From Campylobacter ureolyticus ACS-301-V-Sch3b (GTDB lineage Bacteria > Campylobacterota > Campylobacteria > Campylobacterales > Campylobacteraceae), in contig NZ_KE340326.1 of the NCBI RefSeq assembly GCF_000413435.1, forward strand, positions 551,216 through 615,215: DNA of 64,000 nucleotides, given 5' to 3'. The position numbers were made by a program, and so were the translations under genes. Below are positions 12,288-21,450 of the stretch, in pieces. How positions within the stretch are numbered: position 1 is the stretch's first letter; the number at the start of each line of letters is the position of its first letter. Below the pieces are notes generated by a model. The model was given only the letters and a program-made list of their open reading frames with translations. It searched no databases and was not told the DNA's origin.

Positions 12288-12309
12288 TAGGTAACTTTTT
12301 CGGTAACTA
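12288..12309. repeat. 22-bp island-end repeat, left (putative integrase or excisionase arm site)
   Basis: This matches 32123-32144 in 21 of 22 bases. Each copy contains two GGTAACT half-repeats separated by T-rich spacer. It lies 77 bp inside the left att core. Arm-type binding is inferred from position. Confidence 0.65.
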
Positions 12310-12484
12310 TTGTTAAAAGCATACAAATTTTTAGATATATGTGACAACTTTCACTTATTTGTAATTGTATTTAAATTTAACTTAATTAAGTTTAAAAGTT
12401 TTTTGTTTGGCCAATGTTATATTGTCTAACAAACTTTTATCATTTTTTATACATACAAATAATTGTTTTATTAAAATTTATAAA

Positions 12485-13351
12485 TCAATACATTAGCCCA
12501 AAAAGCCAAAGTGGTATTTTATTGCCACTTTCTGTTTTGATTTCATCGGCTACAACAAAAGAATTTGAAATGTTTTTAATTTGTTCGAATCATTTTTAGC
12601 ACCACCGATTTCAAATGTAAATTTATCATCTACGATGAAATCACCTTGTTTTGGGATATTTACTTTATGAGATTGTTTTAGTTGATTAGCAAAAAATGTT
12701 TCTCTTATAATTTCAACTTTATAGCTATTGCCATAAGTATAAATCAGATTTGTATTATTCATATAAATTTTTAGGTGGTTTTACAAGCTTGCTTAATCCA
12801 CTACTTTGTTCATCTACTATGCTTATTAACTTTGCATCATTTAAGTAAGTTATATAATCATATAGTTTTACTCTGCTAATTTCTCTTTGTGTAGTTAGCC
12901 TCAAATGGCTCACTAGCACATATTGCTTCAAGAAGCTTTTAAGTTTGTAAGTAAATCTTTGCTCAATCAAGCCAATAGAAGTTAAATCTATGTTAATGCT
13001 TTAAATTTATAGTGTTTAATAAGTTTTCAAAATATGAGTTTTTTACTAAAATAAAATTAATAATATCCAAATTTAGATAGTTTTTAAAGTCATTTAAATC
13101 ATTTGCTAACTCATTTAAATTCACAGAGCTTAAAAATGGATAATCAAGACTTATATATAAAGAGCTTTTTTACCAAGACTTTTTAATTCTAACAGTTTTT
13201 GAAAAAGTATAGTAGTTTTACCTACGCCTCTTGCTCCAACTATACCTATAAGTTTTTCATCCAAATTTATTTCATCATAGAGATATCTTTTATATGTAGT
13301 GTTAAAGCTTTTAAGAAATTTTTCTTAGTATTGCTCTATAGTTTTTAACAT
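12485..13351 (-). pseudogene. decayed AAA ATPase (AAA_14/DUF4143 type)
   Basis: This is a broken paralogue of the intact ATPase at 18137-19333. It begins with an ATG at 13351 after AGGATAAAA, but codon 9 is TAA. Further on, the Walker A GARGVGKTT is readable near 13230. Two separate open pieces follow (12755-12970 and 12550-12762), the second with IRETFFANQL and FTFEIGGAK, which match the intact copy. After another frameshift the C-terminus again reads IPLWLFGLMY, almost identical to the intact protein. At least three disruptions are present. It once encoded a P-loop ATPase with a nuclease-fold tail. Confidence 0.8.
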
Positions 13352-13411
13352 TTTTATCCTTTAAAATGCAAATGATTATGAACATTTACGGTTTAATGTG
13401 CTCCGCATTGT

Positions 13412-13874
13412 TAAAGTTTGACTTTTTTTATTTTTAAAATGCCAATTGGGCTTATGGCTGAAATATAAACAAAATTTTTTATCTGTGTCTTTAAAAATAC
13501 AATATCTACAAAAATAGCAAGAATAAAAAAGTACAAATTAATATTGTCTAGCCCTATAAGCAAGATAAGAAGATAAATAACACTCAAAACTAATATTAAT
13601 AGAAAAAATTTTCATATTTAGCTAATAATAATAAACTAAAAAATAAATAATAAAAAACCCACCTATACTGTAAAATACACTGCTTCTAGCATAAGAGTGA
13701 AATTTTATTTTAAAAAGAATAAGAAAAATTTACTAAGATATAATATCAAAAATCTATATAAAAAATAATGTTAGTAACTATAATGATAAATTCTTGCTCA
13801 AAAATAAAAGAAACATTGCTGCAAAATAATAAGATATATCATAAGATTAAATTCAAAAAATAAAGCCACCTCAT
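13412..13874 (-). pseudogene. decayed small membrane protein gene
   Basis: The minus strand gives no intact ORF. Reading across frameshifts from ATG 13874 yields MRWLYFLNLIL, then EQEFIIIVTNIIF, SVFYSIGGFFIIYFLVYYY, and a final open stretch (KFFLLILVLSVIYLLILLIG and on to SPIGILKIKK) ending at the stop 13412-13414. The pieces are strongly hydrophobic and look like a membrane protein of four or more segments. Several stops and frameshifts make it dead. The family is not recognised, and low complexity means chance cannot be fully excluded. Confidence 0.45.
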
Positions 13875-14028
13875 AGTTTTTAGTAAATAAAACATATTTA
13901 AAAACAATTTTTTAACTTTTAGTAATTTTTCATACTTTTCTAACTATTTTTATATTTGTTTGTTAAAGTTTCTTCAAAATTCATAAAAGTCCTTTACTTC
14001 CTATTGATATGTAATAATGTTATAAAAT

Positions 14029-17000
14029 TCAACCATCATTTTTATTCATCATTTCAATTTTAAAACTCCCATTATCTTCTACCGAACCATAACCAAAATA
14101 ATCTATTTTCCCAAGGAGTATATACTCATGCGGTAAATAAATATTTTTTTCACAATGAAAAACATAGATAAGTTTCAAGTTATTTTTATTTAAAAACTCA
14201 GCAATTTTATCTTTTCTTATCAATAAAGAAGAATCGGTTTCGTAGCCAGAACTTGGATCAAAACATACAAAATCATTATTTTCGTCTATAAAATAAAAAT
14301 CTTTTTTGGAATATTTCATATGTAATCCATCATAAATTAGCTTAGAAGGCTTTAAAATTTGGATTGCGCCTTCTTTTGAAGCATCAAATTCACTTTCCCA
14401 AAAATATTCAATCGTTGTAGGATATACTTTTAAATTTACTCCTCTTAGCTTTATTTCTTCAAATTCATATTCATCTTTTAAAAGATTGTAAGCTGTAGAG
14501 CTATAACACTCCTTGTCGTAAATCTTATAACAATGTAAATGGTCATTAGGAAAAGCGGATATCACATCGTTAGCACTTTCAAAAGCATTTTTAAATTTAT
14601 TAAAACTATCATTTTTTATCAAATAACTTCTTATGAAATAGATGATTTCTTTTTCTTCTCCTTTTTTAGTTGATTTTTTTAATTTTTCACCTATATATAA
14701 AGCTAGCCATTCATTACCATTATTATCTATCCTATTTAGATATTCGTCAAATTTCAACCAATCATCCTCTTTTTGTTCTAGCCATTTTTTATTATCCTCA
14801 TCCCATTTTATATCTCTTTTTAAACTCCACCAACTATCATGTAGTTGATGTTTTTTATAATTTGTCAATAAAACTGTTGGGTCTATATTTCGCATAAACG
14901 GCTCAAAAGCACCATTGTATTTAGCACTGTTTTTCATTTGGAAATTATCTGTTATTCTAGCCATAGTTTCATAGAAAGCTATCCATTGGTATTTTTTGCC
15001 TATTCTCTCTATTTTATGAGAATATCTATCTAAATCATACCTATTTGCTTTTTGTATATTGGTTATACTTTTTTCAGCTTCATTAAAATACTCTCCATCA
15101 TATTTATATTTTTCAAAAATTTGTTTTGCAGCATAATTGCTTATAAGCTGTGCGTATTCATAACATTCAAAATCATATAAAGCACTCTCAAAAATATATC
15201 TTCCAAAATCTCCATAACGAACTTTTTGGCTTCCTACATTTGTAGTCATAGATGAAATAATAAAGGTATTGTATATGCTTTTTTCTTCGTATTGTTCCAC
15301 ATAGTTATCTTTAGGTAAGCTACTTATATCTGGAAAATAACTTTTATATGGTGGATTTATATCATTTTTATTTATATCTAATTGTATTCCAATATTTAAT
15401 ATATGCTCTATTAAATTTTTAGCATAATCTCTTATTAAAACATGAGGATAAGTTTCATCTTTTTTAAAGACAACATCATAAACATATTCACCAAGTTTTT
15501 TAAAGTAAATATTACTTTGAGATCTAATCACAACTCCGTAAGCAATTGCAAAAAGTCTCTCATGTATATATAAATCATCAATTTCTTTAAATTTATAAAG
15601 TAATTTTAAAACCAGTTGAGCATTTTCATCTAGTAAAGAAATAGTAGCTTTTGTAGCCTTATCTCTTAGCTCTCTATTTGATGAAGTTAAGCACCATGAA
15701 AGAGTTATAGATGTTAAAAATAAAACATCTTTGTTAATATGACTTTTATCTCTATCTAACCATGCCCAATTTATAAGCCTTTCTATAAAGTTAAAATCGC
15801 CAGCTAAATAAATTTTGTTTAGTAGTGGTATAAAAAATTTATCTCGCTCTTTCATTGAAAATTTAGATAAATAATCAAATAAAAAATTTGCATTAAATGG
15901 ATGCTCTAAAATAGTGGCACATGAAAAAAGCATTTGAAAAATAGCTTCTTGAAAAGCAAAGTTAGAAATATTTTTTAATACTCTTTGAATCGTCTTTTCT
16001 TTTATACTACTAGAATTTCTCCACATTAGGCCTTCTAGAAAACAATCAAGTATGACTTCTTTGGATTTTATCTGCTCTATTGTTTCTACTAGCTCAAATA
16101 GTTCAACTCCGTCAAATTGTTCAGGAATTATAATACTTAAAATTTGTATTATTCCCTTGTTTCGATATCTATTTTCTCCATTGATAAATGGCAAAAATAC
16201 TTTGCTATTAAAATCTTTGTGCAAATCATCTTTGGTTTTAAATGGTTTTAGGATATAAATTGAGACAAAATAATCGTATAATTTTTCATAAGAAAAGTAG
16301 ATATATTCATCACTTTTGCTCTCTAGCATAGTTTTTGAAAAAATACCCTCGCTTACAAAAATATCCAAAAAGCTTTCATCTAAAGAGTCAATATATTTTA
16401 AGAGTTCATTTTTTAATACAACAAAAGCATCTTTATATTTTATTAACTTAGAATTTTCTTTTATAAACATCGGCATCAGAGCGCTTATACCCTCATCTAT
16501 AAGACTTATATTGCGTGGATATTTCGGATATTTTTTACGCAACCTATTTTCAAGATCTTCTATGTAGAATTTTATGATAAATTGAAAATTTAATTTATTG
16601 ACATAAGATTTATCTTGACTAAACCCTTCGCAAAACATTTTTAGAAATAAAGGATTTAAAAACTCTTCAGCTAAAATTGGAATATTTGGTCTTATATTAT
16701 AGTGTTTAAAAAATATCTCAGATGCATCATATCTATCAAATCCGTTATGTTCTATAGTTTTAATTTTATTGCCATTTACAAATACTTCCGGAATAATATA
16801 CTCATAATATTCGCTTCTTATACTAAGAACTAATCCTAAATACTCATATTTTTTAATATCTTCTATAAAGCCAATTAAATAATCATTCCAAAAATCCTTA
16901 CCTCTTCCTTCATTAATAGCATCTATAAATATAATAATTCTCTCATTATCTGTCATTGCTTTAGAATTTAAAGCATCTAGGAACTCATCCTTATTGCAAT

Positions 17001-18102
17001 TTTTAATATGAAGCAACTCTAAAATTTGATTCCAAGGCTCTCTTGCCTCTTTAAAATGTTGTCCCAATAAAAATAAAGAATTTGCATTTCTATTGTTAAC
17101 AACATCAGCTAGGAGATGGGATTTGCCTACACCTGCCTTGCCTTTTAGAATTATAAATGGATTTTTATGAACATTCAAAAATTTTTTATTTTCTCGAATA
17201 AAATTAAAAAATTCATATATAGTGTCTTGAAATTTATCCATATTAGAACCATCAGTAGTGGAAATTATCCTCACCAAATTATTATTAAATATTTCATCTT
17301 GCATCTTATTAAGTATATTAACTATTTTGTTAAAATCAATCTCTTTTGATATAGTATCTTTAAAATCATCAACCAGACAATTTAGACTATCTGGTATATC
17401 TTTTAAAATACTGAAAGTCTTATTGAACTTATGATAAATTTCATAAAACTTTATTTTTAATTCTTTTATAACGGTAGAGTTTAAATTTAAAGCTTCAAAA
17501 TATGTGTTTAAATACTCTATATTAACATTTATCGCCGGAGAATACCTAACACCTAAATTTAATATAGAGTTTTTATTTTGATTTTTGAACCATTTGTCCG
17601 ATAAGTCTATTTCGTTAAAAAAGAATTTTTTCATACCAGAATTTCTATCTTTTCCTAACATTGTAATCAGCTCATGGCTTCCCCAGTATGCAATTTCTAA
17701 ATATTTATCATACTTTTTTTGTGCTTCATTTTGCCATTTTTCCACCCATTCATTCCATTTATCCATAAAATATTTTCTACCATTTCTTGGATCAGGTCTA
17801 TCTTGTGGTATGGCGACATAGTATTTAGTTAACTTTGGATGCTTTTCCAAAGCAGTCTTTAAAGAGATGTCAAGTTGCTCCCACTGGGATTTGCCTACAG
17901 CGTTTGTAAAATATTTTGCTTGAAAGCCTATTTCATCACCATTTTCTAATACAATATAGCATTCTACTCCAGCATCTGGATTACCAACTCTTATAAAATT
18001 ATCCTTATTTTTAAAATTTTCTTTGTATGCTAACTGGCAAACTAGCTCTTCAAATGCATTATTTTGCGAATTGTTCACAGGTATTATATTATTCCAATTC
18101 AT
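14029..18102 (-). CDS. STAND NTPase with PD-(D/E)xK nuclease-like N-terminus (Avs-like antiphage protein candidate)
   Basis: This 1357-residue cytoplasmic protein has the three-part layout of Avs antiphage STAND proteins. Residues about 15-150 look like a PD-(D/E)xK nuclease: an early Glu in AFEEL, Asp43 in NPDAGVE, and the QxK form in GFQAKYF (Gln61, Lys63). Residues about 300-560 hold a NACHT-like NTPase with Walker A GKAGVGKS (321-328), Walker B IIIFIDAINEGRG (about 389-401) and a sensor-like LSIRSEYYEY near 425. The remaining ~750 residues are helical and then end in a mixed C-terminal region; in Avs proteins this part senses phage terminase or portal protein. ATG 18102 follows AAAGGAATCAAACA. 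It probably follows the ATPase gene at 18137 in one operon (34-bp gap). The exact Avs type cannot be named without a search. Confidence 0.7.
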   Translation of the reverse strand: MNWNNIIPVNNSQNNAFEELVCQLAYKENFKNKDNFIRVGNPDAGVECYIVLENGDEIGFQAKYFTNAVGKSQWEQLDISLKTALEKHPKLTKYYVAIPQDRPDPRNGRKYFMDKWNEWVEKWQNEAQKKYDKYLEIAYWGSHELITMLGKDRNSGMKKFFFNEIDLSDKWFKNQNKNSILNLGVRYSPAINVNIEYLNTYFEALNLNSTVIKELKIKFYEIYHKFNKTFSILKDIPDSLNCLVDDFKDTISKEIDFNKIVNILNKMQDEIFNNNLVRIISTTDGSNMDKFQDTIYEFFNFIRENKKFLNVHKNPFIILKGKAGVGKSHLLADVVNNRNANSLFLLGQHFKEAREPWNQILELLHIKNCNKDEFLDALNSKAMTDNERIIIFIDAINEGRGKDFWNDYLIGFIEDIKKYEYLGLVLSIRSEYYEYIIPEVFVNGNKIKTIEHNGFDRYDASEIFFKHYNIRPNIPILAEEFLNPLFLKMFCEGFSQDKSYVNKLNFQFIIKFYIEDLENRLRKKYPKYPRNISLIDEGISALMPMFIKENSKLIKYKDAFVVLKNELLKYIDSLDESFLDIFVSEGIFSKTMLESKSDEYIYFSYEKLYDYFVSIYILKPFKTKDDLHKDFNSKVFLPFINGENRYRNKGIIQILSIIIPEQFDGVELFELVETIEQIKSKEVILDCFLEGLMWRNSSSIKEKTIQRVLKNISNFAFQEAIFQMLFSCATILEHPFNANFLFDYLSKFSMKERDKFFIPLLNKIYLAGDFNFIERLINWAWLDRDKSHINKDVLFLTSITLSWCLTSSNRELRDKATKATISLLDENAQLVLKLLYKFKEIDDLYIHERLFAIAYGVVIRSQSNIYFKKLGEYVYDVVFKKDETYPHVLIRDYAKNLIEHILNIGIQLDINKNDINPPYKSYFPDISSLPKDNYVEQYEEKSIYNTFIISSMTTNVGSQKVRYGDFGRYIFESALYDFECYEYAQLISNYAAKQIFEKYKYDGEYFNEAEKSITNIQKANRYDLDRYSHKIERIGKKYQWIAFYETMARITDNFQMKNSAKYNGAFEPFMRNIDPTVLLTNYKKHQLHDSWWSLKRDIKWDEDNKKWLEQKEDDWLKFDEYLNRIDNNGNEWLALYIGEKLKKSTKKGEEKEIIYFIRSYLIKNDSFNKFKNAFESANDVISAFPNDHLHCYKIYDKECYSSTAYNLLKDEYEFEEIKLRGVNLKVYPTTIEYFWESEFDASKEGAIQILKPSKLIYDGLHMKYSKKDFYFIDENNDFVCFDPSSGYETDSSLLIRKDKIAEFLNKNNLKLIYVFHCEKNIYLPHEYILLGKIDYFGYGSVEDNGSFKIEMMNKNDG

Positions 18103-18136
18103 TGTTTGATTCCTTTATTGTTTTATGCAGCTTATT

Positions 18137-19333
18137 TTAATACATTAGCCCAAAAAGCCAAATTGGTATTTTACTTCCAAATCCAATCTCTAAATTATCA
18201 GAGGCTACAAATGAGTTTTTATCATCTTTTATTTGATTAAAACTTTTTTTAGCTCCGCCTATTTCAAAAACAAACTCACCAACTCTAAAATCCCCATTTT
18301 TGCTAAAATAAATTTCACCAACATTTCCAAGTTGATTTACAAAAAATGTTTCTCTTAAATTTCCGACTTCTGGTCTATTTAAATACATTAAATTTGTATT
18401 TTCAAGGTAGATTTTATCAGCTTTATCCATATTTTTTAAAGAGAGCTCATTTCTCATAAGAAGCCTTATGAGTCCAGCATTTTCTAACATTGTAAGATAT
18501 TCTTTTAAAGTTCTATCATCTTTTACATCTATCATCTTTTTTAAATCAGTATAGTTTGGAGAGTAGGGAACATTTCCACTAATTGCGTGAAGTAGTAACT
18601 TTAACTTTCTAGCTGTATTTCCACTCAAATTTGGATATACACTAAGCAAATCACTATCAATAGTTGTTTCTATGCTTTGTCTTAGAGTTTGAAAAAACAC
18701 TATCTCATTTGGCAACTCTTTGTAATATGGATAATATCCAAATTTCAAATACTCTTTAAAAAGTTTGATGATGTATAAATCCTTTTCTTTTAAGTTTTCT
18801 ATAACGCCACTAGCAATATCTTGATGGGTAGTTAAAATAGTATCTAAATCAAAAGTTTTAAAATCAATGTCATAAAAAAGTCCTAAATACTCCCTAAAAC
18901 TCATCCCATACATTTTATAAATAATTGCTCTTCTACTTAAATCATGTGAACTTTTTAAAATCTCAAGAGCTGATGAGCCAGTCGCTACAATATTTAAATC
19001 TTTAAAATTATCATAAGCAAATTTTAAAACCCCAGAAATATCTTTGTTTTTATGAATTTCATCAAGGTAGAGATATTTTCCACCATTTAATACAAACTCT
19101 TTAATAATCTCTGTAATGTCATTTGAAATTTCTATATCATCAAGGCTTAAATAAAGACTTCCTTGGTTTTTGTTTGCAAGCTGTGCAAGAGTAGTTGTTT
19201 TACCAATGCCACGACTTCCTAAGACTATGCTTAACCTGTGAGTTAAATCAGTAGTTTGTATAAAGTATCTTTTAAATTTTTGATTATTTAGTTTTATTAG
19301 GGCATTGCTTTTTATAAACAGCTCATCTAACAT
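18137..19333 (-). CDS. AAA ATPase with DUF4143-type C-terminal domain
   Basis: This 398-residue protein has an N-terminal AAA_14-like ATPase: Walker A GSRGIGKTT at 39-47, Walker B LYLDEIH at about 88-94, and VATGSSALEI as the sensor region. The C-terminal part carries a winged-helix-like linker and a degenerate PD-(D/E)xK fold (FVFEIGGAKK), typical of DUF4143 proteins. These are common in prokaryotic genomes and often poorly understood; some sit in defence or toxin-like loci. The ATG follows AGGATAAAAA. It is directly upstream of the STAND gene. A dead paralogue lies at 12485-13351, so the element has carried two copies. Confidence 0.8.
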   Translation of the reverse strand: MLDELFIKSNALIKLNNQKFKRYFIQTTDLTHRLSIVLGSRGIGKTTTLAQLANKNQGSLYLSLDDIEISNDITEIIKEFVLNGGKYLYLDEIHKNKDISGVLKFAYDNFKDLNIVATGSSALEILKSSHDLSRRAIIYKMYGMSFREYLGLFYDIDFKTFDLDTILTTHQDIASGVIENLKEKDLYIIKLFKEYLKFGYYPYYKELPNEIVFFQTLRQSIETTIDSDLLSVYPNLSGNTARKLKLLLHAISGNVPYSPNYTDLKKMIDVKDDRTLKEYLTMLENAGLIRLLMRNELSLKNMDKADKIYLENTNLMYLNRPEVGNLRETFFVNQLGNVGEIYFSKNGDFRVGEFVFEIGGAKKSFNQIKDDKNSFVASDNLEIGFGSKIPIWLFGLMY

Positions 19334-19705
19334 TTTTTATCCTTTTTATGTAATGCGATACAATTATATCATAAAAAAGATGGATTATATTACATAAAAT
19401 TAAAAGAATTTAATAAAAGAAATGAATTATATGAAAAAGTATAACACATGTGCACTTAATTATAAAATAGCAAAAGTTAAGTGAAAATTAGATAAGTTAA
19501 AAAATAATAGCACGGATAAGTAACAACTATTATGCAGCTAATTGTTGTCATTTTTATCCAGGTTATTTGTTGTATAGTACTGTTGAACATTTTTTTCAAC
19601 ATGTTTTTTTGTTTTTTATGACTAGAAATTTAATAAACTAAATTTTTCTTAGATAAACAAGAAAACTTTTTATCAATTTTATTTGCAATATTTAATCTCT
19701 TCTAA
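19334..19705. other. non-coding gap holding an RNA-like structure
   Basis: No ORF is found. The 5' part (19334-19500) is the AT-rich upstream region of the ATPase gene. The rest carries a structured segment with a terminator-like hairpin, listed separately. Confidence 0.6.
19514..19617 (+). ncRNA. candidate structured RNA ending in a terminator
   Basis: An outer stem GGATAA (19514-19519) with TTATCC (19554-19559) encloses a second pairing, ACAAC (19523-19527) with GTTGT (19544-19548). About 20 nt later a hairpin TGTTGAA/TTCAACA (19581-19587 with 19595-19601) runs into a T-rich tract to 19617. No gene precedes it on this strand, so the terminator would end a short RNA or act as a leader for the traN remnant. 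A TATAAAAT-like box at about 19459 could be a promoter. Only the pairing is seen; no known RNA family is recognised. Confidence 0.35.
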
Positions 19706-20284
19706 ACAAGTGTTGCAAATCCTTACGCTATAACATCTTTTGAAAGTATAGACACTTGCCATGATGAAGACGATGCAAAAGAAGCAGGTAAAAGACATGA
19801 AAAAACACAAAAAGCTCTTAAATTTAATTTATGTCATTTTGTAAAAGAGGAGTGTGTTGATAATAACTTTTTAGCAGCTTTATTTAGTGGAGGGGGTTGT
19901 ACCTTAACCGGATATTGGTATTGTTGCTATGACCAAATATTAACTAGAATCTTAGTAGTTCAGCTAAAAGCACAATTAGGACGAGATTATACTCATTGTA
20001 CGGGCATTACATTAAGAGATTTAAACTATGTTTCTTTAAGGCAATGTAGTGTTGCAGAAATGAAAACTGGAATCGATGGTGCAGCCGAAGGAAGTAATCA
20101 TAACCCAAAAGATTCTTATCAATATAAAAATAAATGTGTTGATATGAGAGAGTTTATAGAGTATTTACAAGCTACTATTGGCACAGATATATCAATGGGT
20201 GATTTTGAAATGTTCTGGAATGATTTAAGCTTTCAAGGTATGGATGCTGGGATAATTAATCCTGGTGCAGGTGGATCTTTTTAA
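19706..20284 (+). pseudogene. traN-like conjugation gene, 3' fragment
   Basis: The frame is open for about 192 codons from just after a TAA at 19703, but no start codon occurs until an ATG at 20060, well inside the domain. The translation has the cysteine pattern of the C-terminal part of TraN, the outer-membrane mating-pair stabilisation protein of F-type systems: FESIDTCHDEDDAKEAGK, LCHFVKEEC, TGYWYCCYDQILTRI, QLKAQLGRDYTHCTGIT and LRQCSVAEM. The signal peptide and adhesin part are missing. It is most likely a truncated relic from a conjugative ancestor of the island. No other transfer gene remains. Confidence 0.65.
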
Positions 20285-20300
20285 TTTAATTGAAAATACT

Positions 20301-20334
20301 TTCCCAATTTTAATTAAGAAATTGGGAAGCTTTT
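20301..20334 (+). terminator. terminator after the traN fragment
   Basis: A perfect 10-bp stem (TTCCCAATTT with AAATTGGGAA, 20301-20310 and 20319-20328) is followed by GCTTTT, directly behind the traN stop. Confidence 0.65.
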
Positions 20335-20494
20335 AAATAATAATGCAAAAGTAAATTAGCAAAGGTTAACGAATTAGCCTTTGCTATTATTGCCTTTTAT
20401 TTTCTAGGTTTTTGTTAAATGCTAATAAAATATACTGCTTTTTAAAAAAGCAACATCAAAACAGTCTATAATGTGATTGAGATTTTTAGTTGAA

Positions 20495-20530
20495 ATAAAA
20501 AAGCGGTCAAAGGACGAAAAACTTGACCGC
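20495..20530 (-). terminator. Rho-independent terminator of the envelope gene cluster
   Basis: GCGGTCAA (20503-20510) pairs with TTGACCGC (20523-20530). On the minus strand the hairpin runs into six T, which suits termination after the lipoprotein gene ending at 20556. Confidence 0.8.
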
Positions 20531-20555
20531 AAAAACCTTTTAAGTTTTTTATTCT

Positions 20556-21347
20556 TTATTCTAATCCTACAAATAAATTTTCTTCAAAAATCTGTATTCT
20601 AGGTTCTTTTAACTGAGCTTTTCTTTGTTTAATCTCTTCCATTTTCTTTGGATCGTCAAACATGTAATAATCATTACTATAAAGATATTCATAACAGTCA
20701 TCGTAGTTATATTTCATTATTGCTACAGGTTTTCCAGTATTTATATTGTTGAGATATTTTATTATTTCATATCCACCCTCATCCATAGCATAATGAGAAG
20801 CCTTTGCTAAGCACATTGATTTTAACATCCCTTTATAAAGGTCATTAACAAAGGCAAGTCTTCTTTCTTTTTTTGTTGATAAATTTGTATAAAAACTATC
20901 CATATCGCTTGGATTTGTAGATAAGAAATTATATAATTTTTTATTGTTTACATCACATTTATAAGAATCCATCCTAATTGCGTAAGGTTGTATATAAACA
21001 CCTGTTCTAAAATCATCATAGTAAGCATAGGTGTCTGTAATATGAATATATGGATGTTCTTTTGTTGGTCCAGATACATTGCTTTTTCCTTGTGCAACTC
21101 TTTTTTTAGCCCTTTCTATATTTTTTGCTATTATTTCATTCATTTGTACTTCATTTTTTTGACACCAACCATCATGATCTAATAATCCTTTTGGTTTTTG
21201 TCCATTGCCCCAATACCACAAATCCTTAGCAACTTTTTTGCCTGAAACAATTCCAACAGTTGTTGTGCCAAGAGTGTGCATTATACATCCACTAAAAAAG
21301 ATTGCTGTTGTGGCTGATATTATTGTAAGTTTAATTATATTTTTCAT
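20556..21347 (-). CDS. lipoprotein of unknown function
   Basis: This 263-residue protein has a lipoprotein signal peptide with lipobox FSGC (Cys21), so it should be lipidated and attached to the inner or outer membrane. The mature part is rich in Tyr, Lys and Asp with several Cys (HDGWCQKNE, DSYKCDVN, SMCLAK, YDDCYEY) that could form disulfides. No known domain is recognised. The ATG follows AAGGAGGAAAAT. It is the last gene of a same-strand run of envelope proteins but is about 100 bp from the next one, and a terminator lies downstream. Confidence 0.75.
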   Translation of the reverse strand: MKNIIKLTIISATTAIFFSGCIMHTLGTTTVGIVSGKKVAKDLWYWGNGQKPKGLLDHDGWCQKNEVQMNEIIAKNIERAKKRVAQGKSNVSGPTKEHPYIHITDTYAYYDDFRTGVYIQPYAIRMDSYKCDVNNKKLYNFLSTNPSDMDSFYTNLSTKKERRLAFVNDLYKGMLKSMCLAKASHYAMDEGGYEIIKYLNNINTGKPVAIMKYNYDDCYEYLYSNDYYMFDDPKKMEEIKQRKAQLKEPRIQIFEENLFVGLE

Positions 21348-21450
21348 ATTTTCCTCCTTAAGTCATTGACTTATTTAATTTATAATGTTTGTTGTATTTT
21401 GTTATATAGTTTAAGCCATTGTCTCTGGCTAGACTCTTGTTTATCTTTTT

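Larger units (their letters stand above)
12127..12484. other. island left boundary region, non-coding
   Basis: No gene is seen in these 358 bp. They hold the left att repeat (12199-12211), the 22-bp arm-like repeat (12288-12309) and an AT-rich palindromic CTTAATTAAG (12381-12390). A related TTAATTAAGTT also lies near the right end of the island (about 32152-32162). Confidence 0.7.
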
